NCBI GenBank assembly: GCA_005405945.1
Contig: BJHW01000001.1
Span: 1,550,001 to 1,614,000, forward strand
Direction of reading: 5' to 3'
DNA length: 64,000 bases
Source: Streptomyces violaceusniger
GTDB taxonomy: Bacteria; Actinomycetota; Actinomycetes; Streptomycetales; Streptomycetaceae
The notes beneath the pieces are model-generated. The model did not search any database, was not told the origin of the DNA, and saw nothing but the letters and a program-made list of their open reading frames with translations. Both the position numbers and the translations under genes were made by a program. Of the stretch, positions 37,905 through 46,299 are shown piece by piece (position 1 is the first letter of the stretch; each line of letters starts with the position of its first letter).

Positions 37905-39154
37905 GATCGCAGGCGATTGTCTCCTCAGGGGCCGTCTTGTCCAGCGGCAGGACCGCCAGGACCTGCCAGCCCCGCCGTCCCGGAGCCCCGCCGTGATACG
38001 CCCGTTGACCGCCTCGATCCGCTCGGCGAGCCCCACCAGACCGTAGCCGCTCCCCTCGGCCGCTCGCTCGGCGGCGGGCGAGGCGCCACTCTGCCCGTCG
38101 CCGACGACCGACACCTCCAGCCGCTCCGGATCGCCGGGCCGGACACCGATCCGCACCTCCACCCGCCTGACCCCGGTAGCGTGTTTGCGGATGTTGGTCA
38201 GGGACTCCTGCACCACGCGGTGGACCGCGGTGGCGATGCCGGCCGGGAGTGGCCGGTCGGCGAGTTCCGGGCGAGGATCAGCTCGGCGGGCGGCCCCACC
38301 TCGGAGAACCGCTCGGTGAGGGCCCGCAGATCACGCAGTCCGCGCAGCCCGTGCAGTCCGTGCGGACCCGCCGGATCGCCCGTGGGCCGGGTCGTGGCGG
38401 AGGCGGTCGCGTGGTCCCGCAGACTGGTGACCATGGCGCGCATCGAACCGAGCGCCTGGGATCCGGCCCGCTCGATCTGGGCGAGCATGCGGTCCAGGTC
38501 CTCCGGGGACTGGGTGTGCCCGGCCGCGGCGGTGAAGCGCGCGGCCTTGGTCTGCGCGACGATCGCCGTGACATGGTGGGCCACGAAGTCGTGCAACTCC
38601 CGTGCGTGCTCCAGGCGTTGGGCCTGCCGAATGGCCTCGCGCTCCCGCTCCCGCAGCGTGTCGTACAGACGCAGACACAGCCCCACCACCACCATGAACG
38701 GCACGGCGCAGACCGCGATGACGGCGATCAGGTCCCCGAGGTAGTGGTCCCACAGCTCGATCCGCAGCGGAAGGGCCACGGCGGCGAGGGAGGACGCCGC
38801 GACCAGCCCGGCCGCCCGCAGGGGCGGGCAGCGCCGCACGGCGCGGGTGCTGAGCAGGAGGAGCGCGCCCAGTTCCACCATGCCCGGGGTGTTCGGGGGA
38901 CGCTCGGACAGCTGCGCTTCCGTCACGGTCAGCACGCATGAGACGGCCGCAGCGCCGATGGCGTAGCGCGCGAAGAGGCGTTCCGGCACGGCGAGCGCGG
39001 CCAGGCACAGCACCCCGGAGGCCATCGTCGCCGCGGCCATCGCCGGATACGGCGCGTTCAGCCCCTCCAGGACCACGAGGACGACCAGAGCGACGCCGGC
39101 CAGGCCCCGCCGGAGGTGCCGGAAGCGGAAACGGGACCGGAACTCGGAGATCAT
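37897..39154 (-). CDS. NarL-type sensor histidine kinase (two apparent frameshifts)
   Basis: About 419 residues after restoring one base near 38267 and one near 37968. The N-terminal half has about five hydrophobic segments (GVALVVLVVLEGLN, ASGVLCLAALAVP, IAVCAVPFMVVVGLCL). The HisKA_3 box is ARELHDFVAHHVTAIVAQTK with the phospho-acceptor His. A short repeated Gly-Leu stretch (GLHGLRGLRDLRAL) follows. The ATPase domain has VQESLTNIRKHA and GYGLVGLAERIE. The stop overlaps the response regulator start by eight bases. The signal is unknown. Confidence 0.88.
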
Positions 39155-39363
39155 GGCAGGCCACGCTACGGTCCGGCCTCCGTCCCCACATCAGTCTTTC
39201 GGCCGAGGAAACCGGGGAGGGGGAACGGCCCACTTCGGCATTCCGGTGGATCCGCCGCGCCACGTCCCCGCGAAGGATGGCATCCGGGGCGGCCGGAGAG
39301 CGCTCAAGCCTGATGCGCCACGCCCCTTTCGACCGTTACCCCTCAGCCCTCCCGAAGGCCGTC

Positions 39364-40349
39364 GATGTTCCGCACCGGCGGCCTGGCGGCGGTCGTCTCC
39401 CTGAAGTGCGGCTGGGTCGTCACCGAGGAGGGCCGCAGCGCGCGCTGATCGAGCACGCCATCGGGCCGGTCTGGGAGGCCAACCACGTGTGGCTGATCTT
39501 CGTGGTGGTGATGTTGTGGAGCGGCTTCCCCGAGGTGTTCGCCGCCGTGTTGTCCACCCTCCATCTGCCGCTGACCCTGGCGGCGCTCGGCATCATCGCG
39601 CGCGGCGCCGCGTTCGCGTTCCGCAAGGCCAGCACCCAGCTGTGGCAGCAGCGGCTGTTCGGGGCCTGCTTCGCCACGTCCTCGGTCGTCACGCCCTTCT
39701 TCCTGGGCACGGTCGCCGGTGGTGTGGCCTCCGGGCGCGTACCCCCGGGCCTCGCCGCGGGCAGTACGGTCACCAGCTGGCCCAATCCGGCGTCCTTCCT
39801 CGGCGGTGTACTGGCCGTGGTGACCCGCGCCCATCTGGCCGCCGTCTATCTGTGCGCGGACGCGGCGCGCGGCGGCGGGCCCGGCCTGGTGCGGGCGTTC
39901 CGGCGGCGCGCCCTGGTCAGTGGGCTGGCCGCGGGCGCCGTGGCGCTGGTGGGCATCGCCGTGCTGCACGCCGACGCGCCACGGCTGTTCCACGGGCTCA
40001 CCCATCGGGCCGTGCCCCTGGTGGTGTTGTCGGCCGTCACCGGTGTGGCCGGGCTGGTCCTGCTCATGCGGTCGCCGTGGGGCTGGGCCCGGGCGGCCGC
40101 CGCGCTCGCCGTGGCGCTCATCGTCTGGGCCTGGGGCGTGGCGCAGTACCCGCTGATGCTGGCCCCGGACCTCACCGTGGCACGGCGGCCGCACCACCGT
40201 CGGTGCTGGCCGCCGTGCTGATCGTGTTCGCGGTCGGGGTGCTGCTGCTGATCCCGTCCCTGGGCTGGCTCTACGCGCTCTTCCAGCGCCCGGAGACCGG
40301 CGGCGGCGGGCGCCGAGGACACGCGCTGAACGGTGAGGACACGCGCTGA
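39364..40349 (+). pseudogene. cydB: Cytochrome bd oxidase remnant: short CydA-like piece joined to CydB lacking its N-terminus
   Basis: From about 39440 the frame encodes ALIEHAIGPVWEANHVWLIF, a signature internal block of CydB, followed by most of the subunit's membrane helices through SLGWLYALFQRP, with one apparent single-base break near 40182. The first 50 or so residues and first helix of CydB are absent. Just upstream, in another frame, MFRTGGLAAVVSLKCGWVVT and EEGR resemble the late part of CydA (the GW(I/V)xTEVGRQPW region). The likeliest history is a deletion joining cydA and cydB. The CydB part is firm; the CydA part is tentative. Confidence 0.65.
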
Positions 40350-40371
40350 GCGGTCAGGGCGCGCCGAGCGG

Positions 40372-41226
40372 TCAGGCGGCGTCGATCAGGGCCAGGTCCG
40401 GGGGGACGAGCGTCGTGGACATCATCAGGGCTCGGATCAGCTGGTCGTTGAGCGCGTTGCCGACCGGTTCGCCGACCTCCTCGCGGGTCAGCCAGGGCAC
40501 TCCGTCCCGGGACAGCGTCGTGCGGACCCGGTTGACCAGGTGCTCGACGCGCTTCTCGCTCCAGCTCTCCCCGGGGCGCAACTCCGCGAGCTGGGCGGCC
40601 GTCTGCCTCCAGGTGAGGGGCTGCGGCCGGGGCTCGTGGAGCAGATACCGCTGGCCGAGGACGACGAGCGCGAGCTTCTCCTCGTCGGTGAGCACCCATA
40701 CGCGGGGCGGGCGGGTGACATCCCCGGGCAGGGCCACCGGCCGCTCGGTCCCGGGGCCGCTGACGAAGACCTCCAGCAGATGCTCGCGGTCGCGCGAGCC
40801 CCGGACGAACAGCGGAGTGTAGCCGGTGTCCAGGGGCAGTGGCTCCTCACCCGTGAAGAGCAGCCGGGACGGGAACCGGAGGGGCAGCCGACCGTTGTTG
40901 GCCACCCACCAACGGCCGTGGCGGTGGGTCAGTCTGCCCTGGTAGCGGCTGACCTGGGGGTCGTCCTCGCCGACACAGACGTGCACCTCGGGGCGGTTCC
41001 GCCCGAAGAGCAGCTCACGGCCATCTCCGGGGCCGAGGGTCATGCCACCGGTCAGGGCGAGGGCGAAGGCGGTACCCGGCACCGGCGCGGTCACCCCGCG
41101 GGCCAGGCTGCCGTGCGCGGCGGGCAGCGAGCGGCCGCCCGCGGCGGGACGGCCGGTGGCGAGGCGACGGGCGGCGGGGGTCCGCCGGGTGGCAGGGCGG
41201 TCGCCGCCGGGAGGGATTGTGGTCAT
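40372..41226 (-). CDS. FHA-domain protein with C-terminal winged-helix-like region
   Basis: A 284-residue cytoplasmic protein. Residues 70-125 form an FHA domain: ELLFGRNRPEVHVCVGEDDP, then QVSRYQGRLTHRHGRWWVAN. The GR, SR and H positions are the phosphothreonine-binding core. The C-terminal part (LTDEEKLALVVLGQRYLL and SWSEKRVEHLVNRVRTTLSR) looks like a winged helix. Its ATG overlaps the kinase stop (ATGA), so it is translated with the Ser/Thr kinase and is probably its phosphorylation-dependent partner or output. Confidence 0.88.
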   Translation of the reverse strand: MTTIPPGGDRPATRRTPAARRLATGRPAAGGRSLPAAHGSLARGVTAPVPGTAFALALTGGMTLGPGDGRELLFGRNRPEVHVCVGEDDPQVSRYQGRLTHRHGRWWVANNGRLPLRFPSRLLFTGEEPLPLDTGYTPLFVRGSRDREHLLEVFVSGPGTERPVALPGDVTRPPRVWVLTDEEKLALVVLGQRYLLHEPRPQPLTWRQTAAQLAELRPGESWSEKRVEHLVNRVRTTLSRDGVPWLTREEVGEPVGNALNDQLIRALMMSTTLVPPDLALIDAA

Positions 41227-43163
41227 GATGCCGGGAGTTTCTTCGCGGCCGTGGCGGCGAGCGCCTTGGCGGTCGTGCAGAGCTTTTCGGTGGGCTTGGG
41301 CCCGTAGACGTTCAACGAGACGAACTCGACGGTGTCGTCACCCAGGGAGTTGCGGTACGAGCGGTGCAACATCTGGACCAGGCATGAGTCGTCCTCCCAC
41401 TCATTCGGCGACACGGAGCTCCGCTTGCCGGCGATGACCGCCCGCTGTCCGCCGTCCGTGGTGAACTGGTTGTCGCGGTTGAACACCACCTTCACTCCCG
41501 CGTCGCCCGAGCCGTCCGTCCACTCGCACTGCCAGTCCCCGAAGCCCGGGTCGCGGTCCGCCACCCGGACACCGGCGACCCGCTTGAGCTCATCGGTGTC
41601 CAGCAGCCGGCATGCGTGTCCCCGGAGCAGGGAGCTCGCCGCGGGCCGCCCGGAGCGCCGGGGGACCTGGCCGCGGTCCAGCACGCTGACGGCGTAGTCG
41701 GTGGCGGCGTCGCCCAGTTGGCAGGGGTCGGGCGCCGGGGTGTCGAGCCGCTTGGTGATGATCAGGATCTGCTTGCGGTCGGCGGACGTGATGTTCCGCA
41801 GGCACTCGTCCCCGTCGCGCTTGTACGCGGCGACGGTGACATTGCCGACCCTTCTGGTGGGCACATCGCCACCCGGCTCCGGCGGATCGGCGCTGAAGTT
41901 CAGCTGGACGTCGGCGATGTCATCGCCGCTCTCGCCCTGCAGCAGGACATCGCACCGATCGATCTCGCCGTAGTCCGGGTCGAGCACGGTCTCGCCGAAG
42001 CGGCTGAGCGCGGCGGGGTTGAGCAACGTGCAGGGGTCGGCGGTCCGCGCGTCGCCTACGGCCCCGACCCGGCCCGTCCGGGCCTGCGAGTCGGCCGTAT
42101 CGGACGCGCCACGCCCGCCGTCCTTCCCGGACCCGCGGCTCTCGTCGGAGCGCCCGTCACCCCACGGGCCGAAGAGGGCGGCCCACGCCACCAGGGCCGC
42201 GGCGGTGCCCAGCGCGGTCGCGGTGATGACCACCCGGCGGCTCGGGCGGCGCCACGCCCCTCGGACCGACGGCGGCACCAGGCGCATCGTGAAGGGCGTG
42301 CGGTCCAGCGTGTCGCCATCGTGCGGGTCTTCGATGTCCTCGAGGTCCTCGAGGTGCGGGGAGGACGGGGCGACCCGCCGCAGCAGCCGTACGGCCTGGT
42401 CGGCGGCGGGGCGCCGCTTCGGTTCCAGATGCAGCAGCTTGGTGAGCGCGTCCACCAGCGGTCCGGCCCGGTGCGGGGTCTCGATATAGCCCTCGATGGC
42501 CCGCGCCACATAGGCCATGGGATGCGATGCCTCGCCGTACGGGGACCGGCCCTCGATCGCCGCGTAGAGGGTCGCGCCCAGTGAGAAGACATCGGACTTC
42601 CGGTCGGCCGCCTCTCCCCTGGCCACCTCGGGCGGCAGATACGGCGGTTTGCCGCGCACCCCGCCCGTCTGGGTCATGGTGGCCTCACTCCACAGCGCCC
42701 GCGAGATCCCGAAGTCGGTCAGCTTGGCGACCCCGTCCTCGGTGAGCAGGACGTTCTCCGGGGTGACATCGCCGTGCACCACGCCCTCGGCGTGCGACTT
42801 CGCCAGCGCGGCGGCGATCTGGCAGCCGATGGAGGCCGCCTCCTCCGGCGGGAGCGCGACACGGCCGCGCACCATGTCCGCGAGGCTGCCCCCGGACACG
42901 TACTCCATGACGATCCAGCAGGTCTCGCCCTCGTCCACGAAGTCGAACACCGAGACGATGTGCGGATGGTGCAGCCGTGCGGCGTTGCGCGCCTCGTTGG
43001 TCAGGCGCGCCACCGCGCGGTCGTCGTCCGGACGGGCACACTTCACCGCGACCTCACGGTCCAGCAGTTCATCGTGGGCCCGCCAGACGACCCCCATCCC
43101 ACCTCTCCCGATGGGCTCCTGGAGGAGATATCGGTCGGCGACCCTGTCACCGGCCTCCGCCAT
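41223..43163 (-). CDS. Membrane-anchored PknB-type Ser/Thr kinase with extracellular sensor and HGD catalytic loop
   Basis: A 646-residue receptor kinase. The kinase domain (about 10-275) has glycine loop IGRGGMGVVW, catalytic Lys41 in VAVK, Asn137 and the DFG at 150-152. The catalytic loop is VVHGDVTPENVL, with Gly131 where most kinases have Arg, so it is a non-RD form. One transmembrane helix (VITATALGTAAALVAWAALF) lies near 310-335. The external part has several Cys and DUF3558-like segments (DPCTLLNPAALSRFG) instead of PASTA repeats. The ATG at 43163 has a G-rich upstream region; GTG codons upstream are possible. It is coupled to the FHA gene. Confidence 0.9.
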   Translation of the reverse strand: MAEAGDRVADRYLLQEPIGRGGMGVVWRAHDELLDREVAVKCARPDDDRAVARLTNEARNAARLHHPHIVSVFDFVDEGETCWIVMEYVSGGSLADMVRGRVALPPEEAASIGCQIAAALAKSHAEGVVHGDVTPENVLLTEDGVAKLTDFGISRALWSEATMTQTGGVRGKPPYLPPEVARGEAADRKSDVFSLGATLYAAIEGRSPYGEASHPMAYVARAIEGYIETPHRAGPLVDALTKLLHLEPKRRPAADQAVRLLRRVAPSSPHLEDLEDIEDPHDGDTLDRTPFTMRLVPPSVRGAWRRPSRRVVITATALGTAAALVAWAALFGPWGDGRSDESRGSGKDGGRGASDTADSQARTGRVGAVGDARTADPCTLLNPAALSRFGETVLDPDYGEIDRCDVLLQGESGDDIADVQLNFSADPPEPGGDVPTRRVGNVTVAAYKRDGDECLRNITSADRKQILIITKRLDTPAPDPCQLGDAATDYAVSVLDRGQVPRRSGRPAASSLLRGHACRLLDTDELKRVAGVRVADRDPGFGDWQCEWTDGSGDAGVKVVFNRDNQFTTDGGQRAVIAGKRSSVSPNEWEDDSCLVQMLHRSYRNSLGDDTVEFVSLNVYGPKPTEKLCTTAKALAATAAKKLPAS

Positions 43164-43377
43164 CACCCGCACCCCCGCTACCCCGCTTCATCACCCGTCG
43201 CGTTCCAATGTCGCCACGGAGAGTACTTGCCGGTGAGGTCAGTGGGTAGCGCTTCCGGCGGATAGCCCCGGAAAGAGGGAAGCCTCCGGCGCACGACGGT
43301 CGCTTCGCGAGCGGGGCGTCGGGGAGACGATGTGGAGCGCCGGAACCGGTGCTCCACACCCTTCACCCAATGCCCTT

Positions 43378-43811
43378 TCACTTCACGATTTCCTCCTTGA
43401 CGACGATGTGGCCGGAGTCGGGATCGAGGACTCCGCCGAGCCGGGAGTACGCGCCGTCGGTCAGGTCCAGACACTTGGGTACGGACGGCGTCCAGCCGAA
43501 GGTGCCGCGGTCGTTGACGCGCACGACCAGCGACCTGCCGTTGGCCACGTTGGTGACCTTCACCCTGGTCCCGAACGGCAGCTGGGGCTGCGGCTGAGGG
43601 AGGTGGCGGCGGTGTCCGCGTTGTTGTCGAAGAGTTCGCCGCTGGCGGTGTAGGCGCCGGGCGGTATGTAGCCGTAGTGCGTGGCCCAGCAGTTCTGCCC
43701 GGGCGGCGGGGTGTCGCTGGTGGCGGCGGTGCTCGTCGGGGCGACGGTCACTACGGCGGTCAGCGCGGCGGCTCCGACCGCCAGTCGGCCGATCAGCGTT
43801 GCCTTGCGCAT
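43378..43811 (-). CDS. Secreted RlpA/expansin-like double-psi beta-barrel protein (one apparent frameshift)
   Basis: About 144 residues when one C is restored near 43603 (C4 to C5), joining SLSRSPQLPFGTRVKVTN. A signal peptide (LIGRLAVGAAALTAVVTVAP) is followed by YGYIPPGAYTASGELFDNNA and then VVRVNDRGTFGWTPSVPKCL plus LDLTDGAYSRLGGVL. These are the RlpA-type blocks with the conserved catalytic-area Asp in VNDRG. Relatives bind or cut peptidoglycan or loosen polysaccharides. It lies downstream of GH128 and the thaumatin-like gene on the same strand, so it may be the last member of a wall-attack cluster. Confidence 0.85.
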
Positions 43812-43842
43812 GGCGGAGTACCTCGTTTCGGTTGTCGTGGCG

Positions 43843-43888
43843 TGGTGTGGTGTGTGAGCGGTGTGGTGTGACTGGTGTGGTGTGAGCG
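43843..43888. repeat. Short GT-rich tandem repeat between the GH128 and RlpA-like genes
   Basis: Three imperfect copies of a 14-base unit (GTGTGGTGTGACTG, GTGTGGTGTGAGCG and a 16-base variant) fill most of the spacer between GH128 and the RlpA-like gene. The bias for G and T on this strand gives the opposite strand a C/A-rich transcript leader just before the RlpA start. Confidence 0.5.
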
Positions 43889-43902
43889 TGAGTGGCCTTG
43901 TC

Positions 43903-44723
43903 TCACCCGGCCGCGCGATAGGCGGCGCCGCTCTCGTTGGGTGTCGCGCCGTTGTAGAGACCGGTGCCGCCGCGGTCCGCGGAGAGGGTGAACCACGCGT
44001 ACCGTTCGACGAAGGACAGCCCCTGGAGCATGGCGGTGGACTTCTTCACGAAGGCGGCCTGCTGGGCCGGGGTCGGATACCTCGGGGTACCGGTCGAGAA
44101 GTCGATCAGCGCGTATTCGGTGAGCCAGATCGGCTTCTTGTAGCGGTTGTAGGTGGCCTGGAGATAGCCGCGCAGCTGGTCGGTCGCGCGGGTGGCGTCG
44201 AAGTCGGCGCCGTACCAGTGCAGGGGGATGAAATCGACCTTGTAGTTCCGGTCGGCGGCGCCCTTCATGAAGCGGTCGAGCCAGCCACCGGCGACATCGC
44301 CGCCGTAGGCCACCGCGGGCGCGCCGAGCCGCATACCGGTCGACTGGAGCCGGGGCCACAGGTCGAGCGCCTTGGCGACGGTCATGTTGGCCTGGCCCGC
44401 CATGTCCGGTTCGTTGAAGCCGAGCAGGGTCGTGCCCTGGCTCTTGGCCTGGTTGAGTTCGGCGTCGGTCACCGAGCCGGGGCCCCAGATCATGGGCACG
44501 AACTCGACCCCGGCCGGGGCTGTATCTGCTCCTTGCCCGAGGCCCAGGTGTAGAACCAGCCGACCCCGGAATCGGACATCGCCGCGGTGACCCCGTTGAA
44601 CTTCCAGGCGCTGACACCCTTCTTCTTCACCGCGGCGGTGGACGCGCCGGCACCCGTCTGGCTTCCCGCGGTCAGCAGGGTCACCACCGCCAGCAGTACG
44701 GCGAGAAGTCGCATCCTCCGCAT
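43903..44723 (-). CDS. Secreted GH128-like glycosidase (one apparent frameshift)
   Basis: About 273 residues when one C is restored near 44518. A signal peptide (RLLAVLLAVVTLLTAGSQTG) is followed by KKKGVSAWKFNGV and GWFYTWASGKEQ. GH128/Glyco_hydro_cc landmarks are the acid/base Glu in LLGFNEPDMAGQANM, LHWYGADFDATRA, and the nucleophile Glu in KPIWLTEYALIDF. GH128 enzymes are endo-beta-1,3-glucanases. The ATG at 44723 lies two bases past the thaumatin-like stop on the same strand, a tight operon. It should complement that protein against fungal beta-1,3-glucan. Confidence 0.88.
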
Positions 44724-44725
44724 GG

Positions 44726-45523
44726 CTAGGACCCCGCGTTGAAGGTGACGGTGAAGCCACTGCACTTGCCGCAGTTCTGCATCACCTGGTTGCCGGGCTC
44801 CTGGTCCTGCTTGGAGTAGGCGTACGCCTTGGGGCACCGGGAGACGATCGCGTCGCTGTAGGGCGTTTTGACGTCCCGGTTGGGGTTGGTGCACAGCATC
44901 GGTGTGCCGTCCGCCCAGCGGGTGAGGTTGGCGGCCGGGCAGAACGGCAGCAGGTTCTGTGTGCAGCCCTGAGTGCCGCAACCTCCGCCACCAGCCGGGT
45001 CGTTGGGGGCGATGGTGATCGGGTTGGAGAACGCGTTGACGTAGCTCACGTTGTACCAGGGAGCGAGCGTGTCCCTGGTGTCGAAATTGAACTCGGCGAG
45101 GCTGACGGGCTGCTCGCCCAGCTCACAGTGGTCGGCGAACTTCCCGCAGTCCCCCACCTGGCAGTGGAAGGTGCTGCCCGAGGTGCCGGTGCACCCCAGA
45201 CGCGCGAAGAACTTTCCACGCCAGTGGCCGGGGTCGGCGTTCTCGGGGATCGTCACCGACCCCGACTGTCCGGGTTCCAGGATGGGCAGTTTGGCGAATT
45301 GCTTGGAGCCGTCGGCGTTGACCGCGCTGCCGATCCACACCTTCCGTCCGGTGTGATTGACGAAGGTGACCGTGTGGTTGGCCGCGAGGGCCGCCTTGGT
45401 CGCGGCGGGTGGGTTGCCGGTCGGCATCGCCACGCTCGTGGCCGCACTCGTCCCGGCGGTCGGCAGCAGGGCCGCCAACACCACCAGTGCCGCGGCGGCC
45501 AGGCCGATCAGAATTCTGCGCAT
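44726..45523 (-). CDS. Secreted thaumatin-like protein (GH152 type)
   Basis: A 265-residue secreted protein with a signal peptide (GLAAAALVVLAALLPTAGTS). Mature blocks include HTVTFVNHTGRKVWIGSAVN, FFARLGCTGTSGSTFHCQVG, DCGKFADHCELG, PVSLAEFNFD and a late CPKAYAYSKQDQ. The many cysteines imply disulfide bonding as in plant thaumatin-like antifungals, some of which cleave beta-1,3-glucan. It sits between the 55-residue secreted peptide upstream (23 bases) and GH128 downstream (2 bases), so all three are probably on one transcript. Confidence 0.9.
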   Translation of the reverse strand: MRRILIGLAAAALVVLAALLPTAGTSAATSVAMPTGNPPAATKAALAANHTVTFVNHTGRKVWIGSAVNADGSKQFAKLPILEPGQSGSVTIPENADPGHWRGKFFARLGCTGTSGSTFHCQVGDCGKFADHCELGEQPVSLAEFNFDTRDTLAPWYNVSYVNAFSNPITIAPNDPAGGGGCGTQGCTQNLLPFCPAANLTRWADGTPMLCTNPNRDVKTPYSDAIVSRCPKAYAYSKQDQEPGNQVMQNCGKCSGFTVTFNAGS

Positions 45524-45545
45524 GACTCCTCCGTGGGAAGGGCGC

Positions 45546-45713
45546 TCAGCAGGTCAGATTGGCGCCGGGCACGACGCCGAGGAGTGCCTGGACCGCCGAC
45601 GAGTCCCGTGCCGTGGCGGAGGCCGCGTGAGCGGCCGAAGGGGGAAGCACAAGCGCCGATATACCGGCCGCCGCTGTCGCGGCCGTGGCCACGAGGGCAC
45701 GTCTTATGGGCAT
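45546..45713 (-). CDS. Small secreted peptide ending in cysteine (55 residues)
   Basis: The minus-strand ATG at 45713 opens a 55-codon frame. Residues 1-30 are a textbook signal peptide: MPIRRA, then LVATAATAAAGISALVLPPS and AAHA. The mature part is only about 25 residues, ASATARDSSAVQALLGVVPG then ANLTC, ending in the sole Cys. GAGAG lies about eight bases upstream. It is followed after 22 bases by the thaumatin-like gene on the same strand. It is too short for default gene finders. I know of no family match; it could be a signal, an accessory peptide for the wall-degrading enzymes, or a disulfide-linked partner. Confidence 0.65.
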   Translation of the reverse strand: MPIRRALVATAATAAAGISALVLPPSAAHAASATARDSSAVQALLGVVPGANLTC

Positions 45714-46008
45714 GTCTCATCTCTCTTTCGTGGCGGAACATTCGGGCGCCACGGCGCCGATGACGCACGGGGATGCGCTCTTCGGGCCGTCATCGGGCAG
45801 GGCGGCGCACGGGCGACGCGCGGCCGCCCTTGGGGCGGAAGGCTTGTGGGGCGGCAGGCCGGTGGGAAGGTGCCACGTGATGGCGCCGCGGGAAGGTGCT
45901 ACGGAGAACTGGTGAATCCACTAGGGGTCATGCGCCGTGCCCCTGTCGCGGCGGACCGGGGCTCAGTCCGCTCAGGCCCTTCGCGGCCGCGGCCCGAAGC
46001 GGCAGGCA

Positions 46009-46028
46009 ATTGTCACGATCATGACAAT
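46009..46028. promoter_or_regulatory. Near-perfect 20-base palindrome upstream of the wall-degradation operon
   Basis: The arms ATTGTCA and TGACAAT flank c-GATC-a, so only one base pair of the 20-base dyad mismatches. It lies about 300 bases upstream of the small peptide start. The low GC content of the arms in a GC-rich region suggests selection as a protein-binding site. The regulator is unknown. Confidence 0.5.
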
Positions 46029-46233
46029 CACACACATCAGACACGGGCTCCGCGGCCCGGTCCGTGTATAATCGACCCAGCGACGGCGTGGCCACGGCAG
46101 CGGCCGACACCCCTGAGACGGGACGTCCATTCACGGGGAACTCCCCGAGGTCCGGCCCCGGATGACGACATCCGCCCGAGGCACTCTCAAGAGCTGACGG
46201 GCCCCATGACACCGCCCCGAACATATCTGTCAA

Positions 46234-46245
46234 TGGTCTGTACCA
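46234..46245. promoter_or_regulatory. Possible DasR-type (dre-like) site
   Basis: TGGTCTGTACCA is an inverted repeat matching 10 of 12 positions of the TGGTCTAGACCA core. On the minus strand it is directly followed by TTGACA, the arrangement seen in Streptomyces chitinase promoters. The nearest minus-strand downstream gene is the small secreted peptide about 500 bases away, so either a long leader or a lost gene must be assumed. Confidence 0.4.
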
Positions 46246-46299
46246 AAATCCGGCCGCATCGGCGGCGCCGCCGCGAGGCCCCCGTGTGGTCGGCGGGTG

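Larger units (their letters stand above)
45714..46299. other. 586-base intergenic region with regulatory-looking palindromes but no convincing gene
   Basis: Between the small secreted peptide and the AlkB-like gene, both on the minus strand, no frame shows sustained codon bias or a recognised motif. The region holds a near-perfect 20-base palindrome (46009-46028), a TATAAT at 46067-46072 without a downstream plus-strand gene, and a dre-like site (46234-46245) preceding a minus-strand TTGACA at 46228-46233. It may be the leader of the peptide-thaumatin-GH128 operon or the scar of a lost gene. Confidence 0.5.

Noticed and set aside
46067..46072. Perfect TATAAT on the plus strand
   Set aside because: No -35 element at the right distance and no plus-strand gene downstream for over 1 kb.
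45928..46233. 101-codon minus-strand frame in the intergenic region
   Set aside because: No ribosome binding site, no family features, and composition unlike the neighbouring genes.
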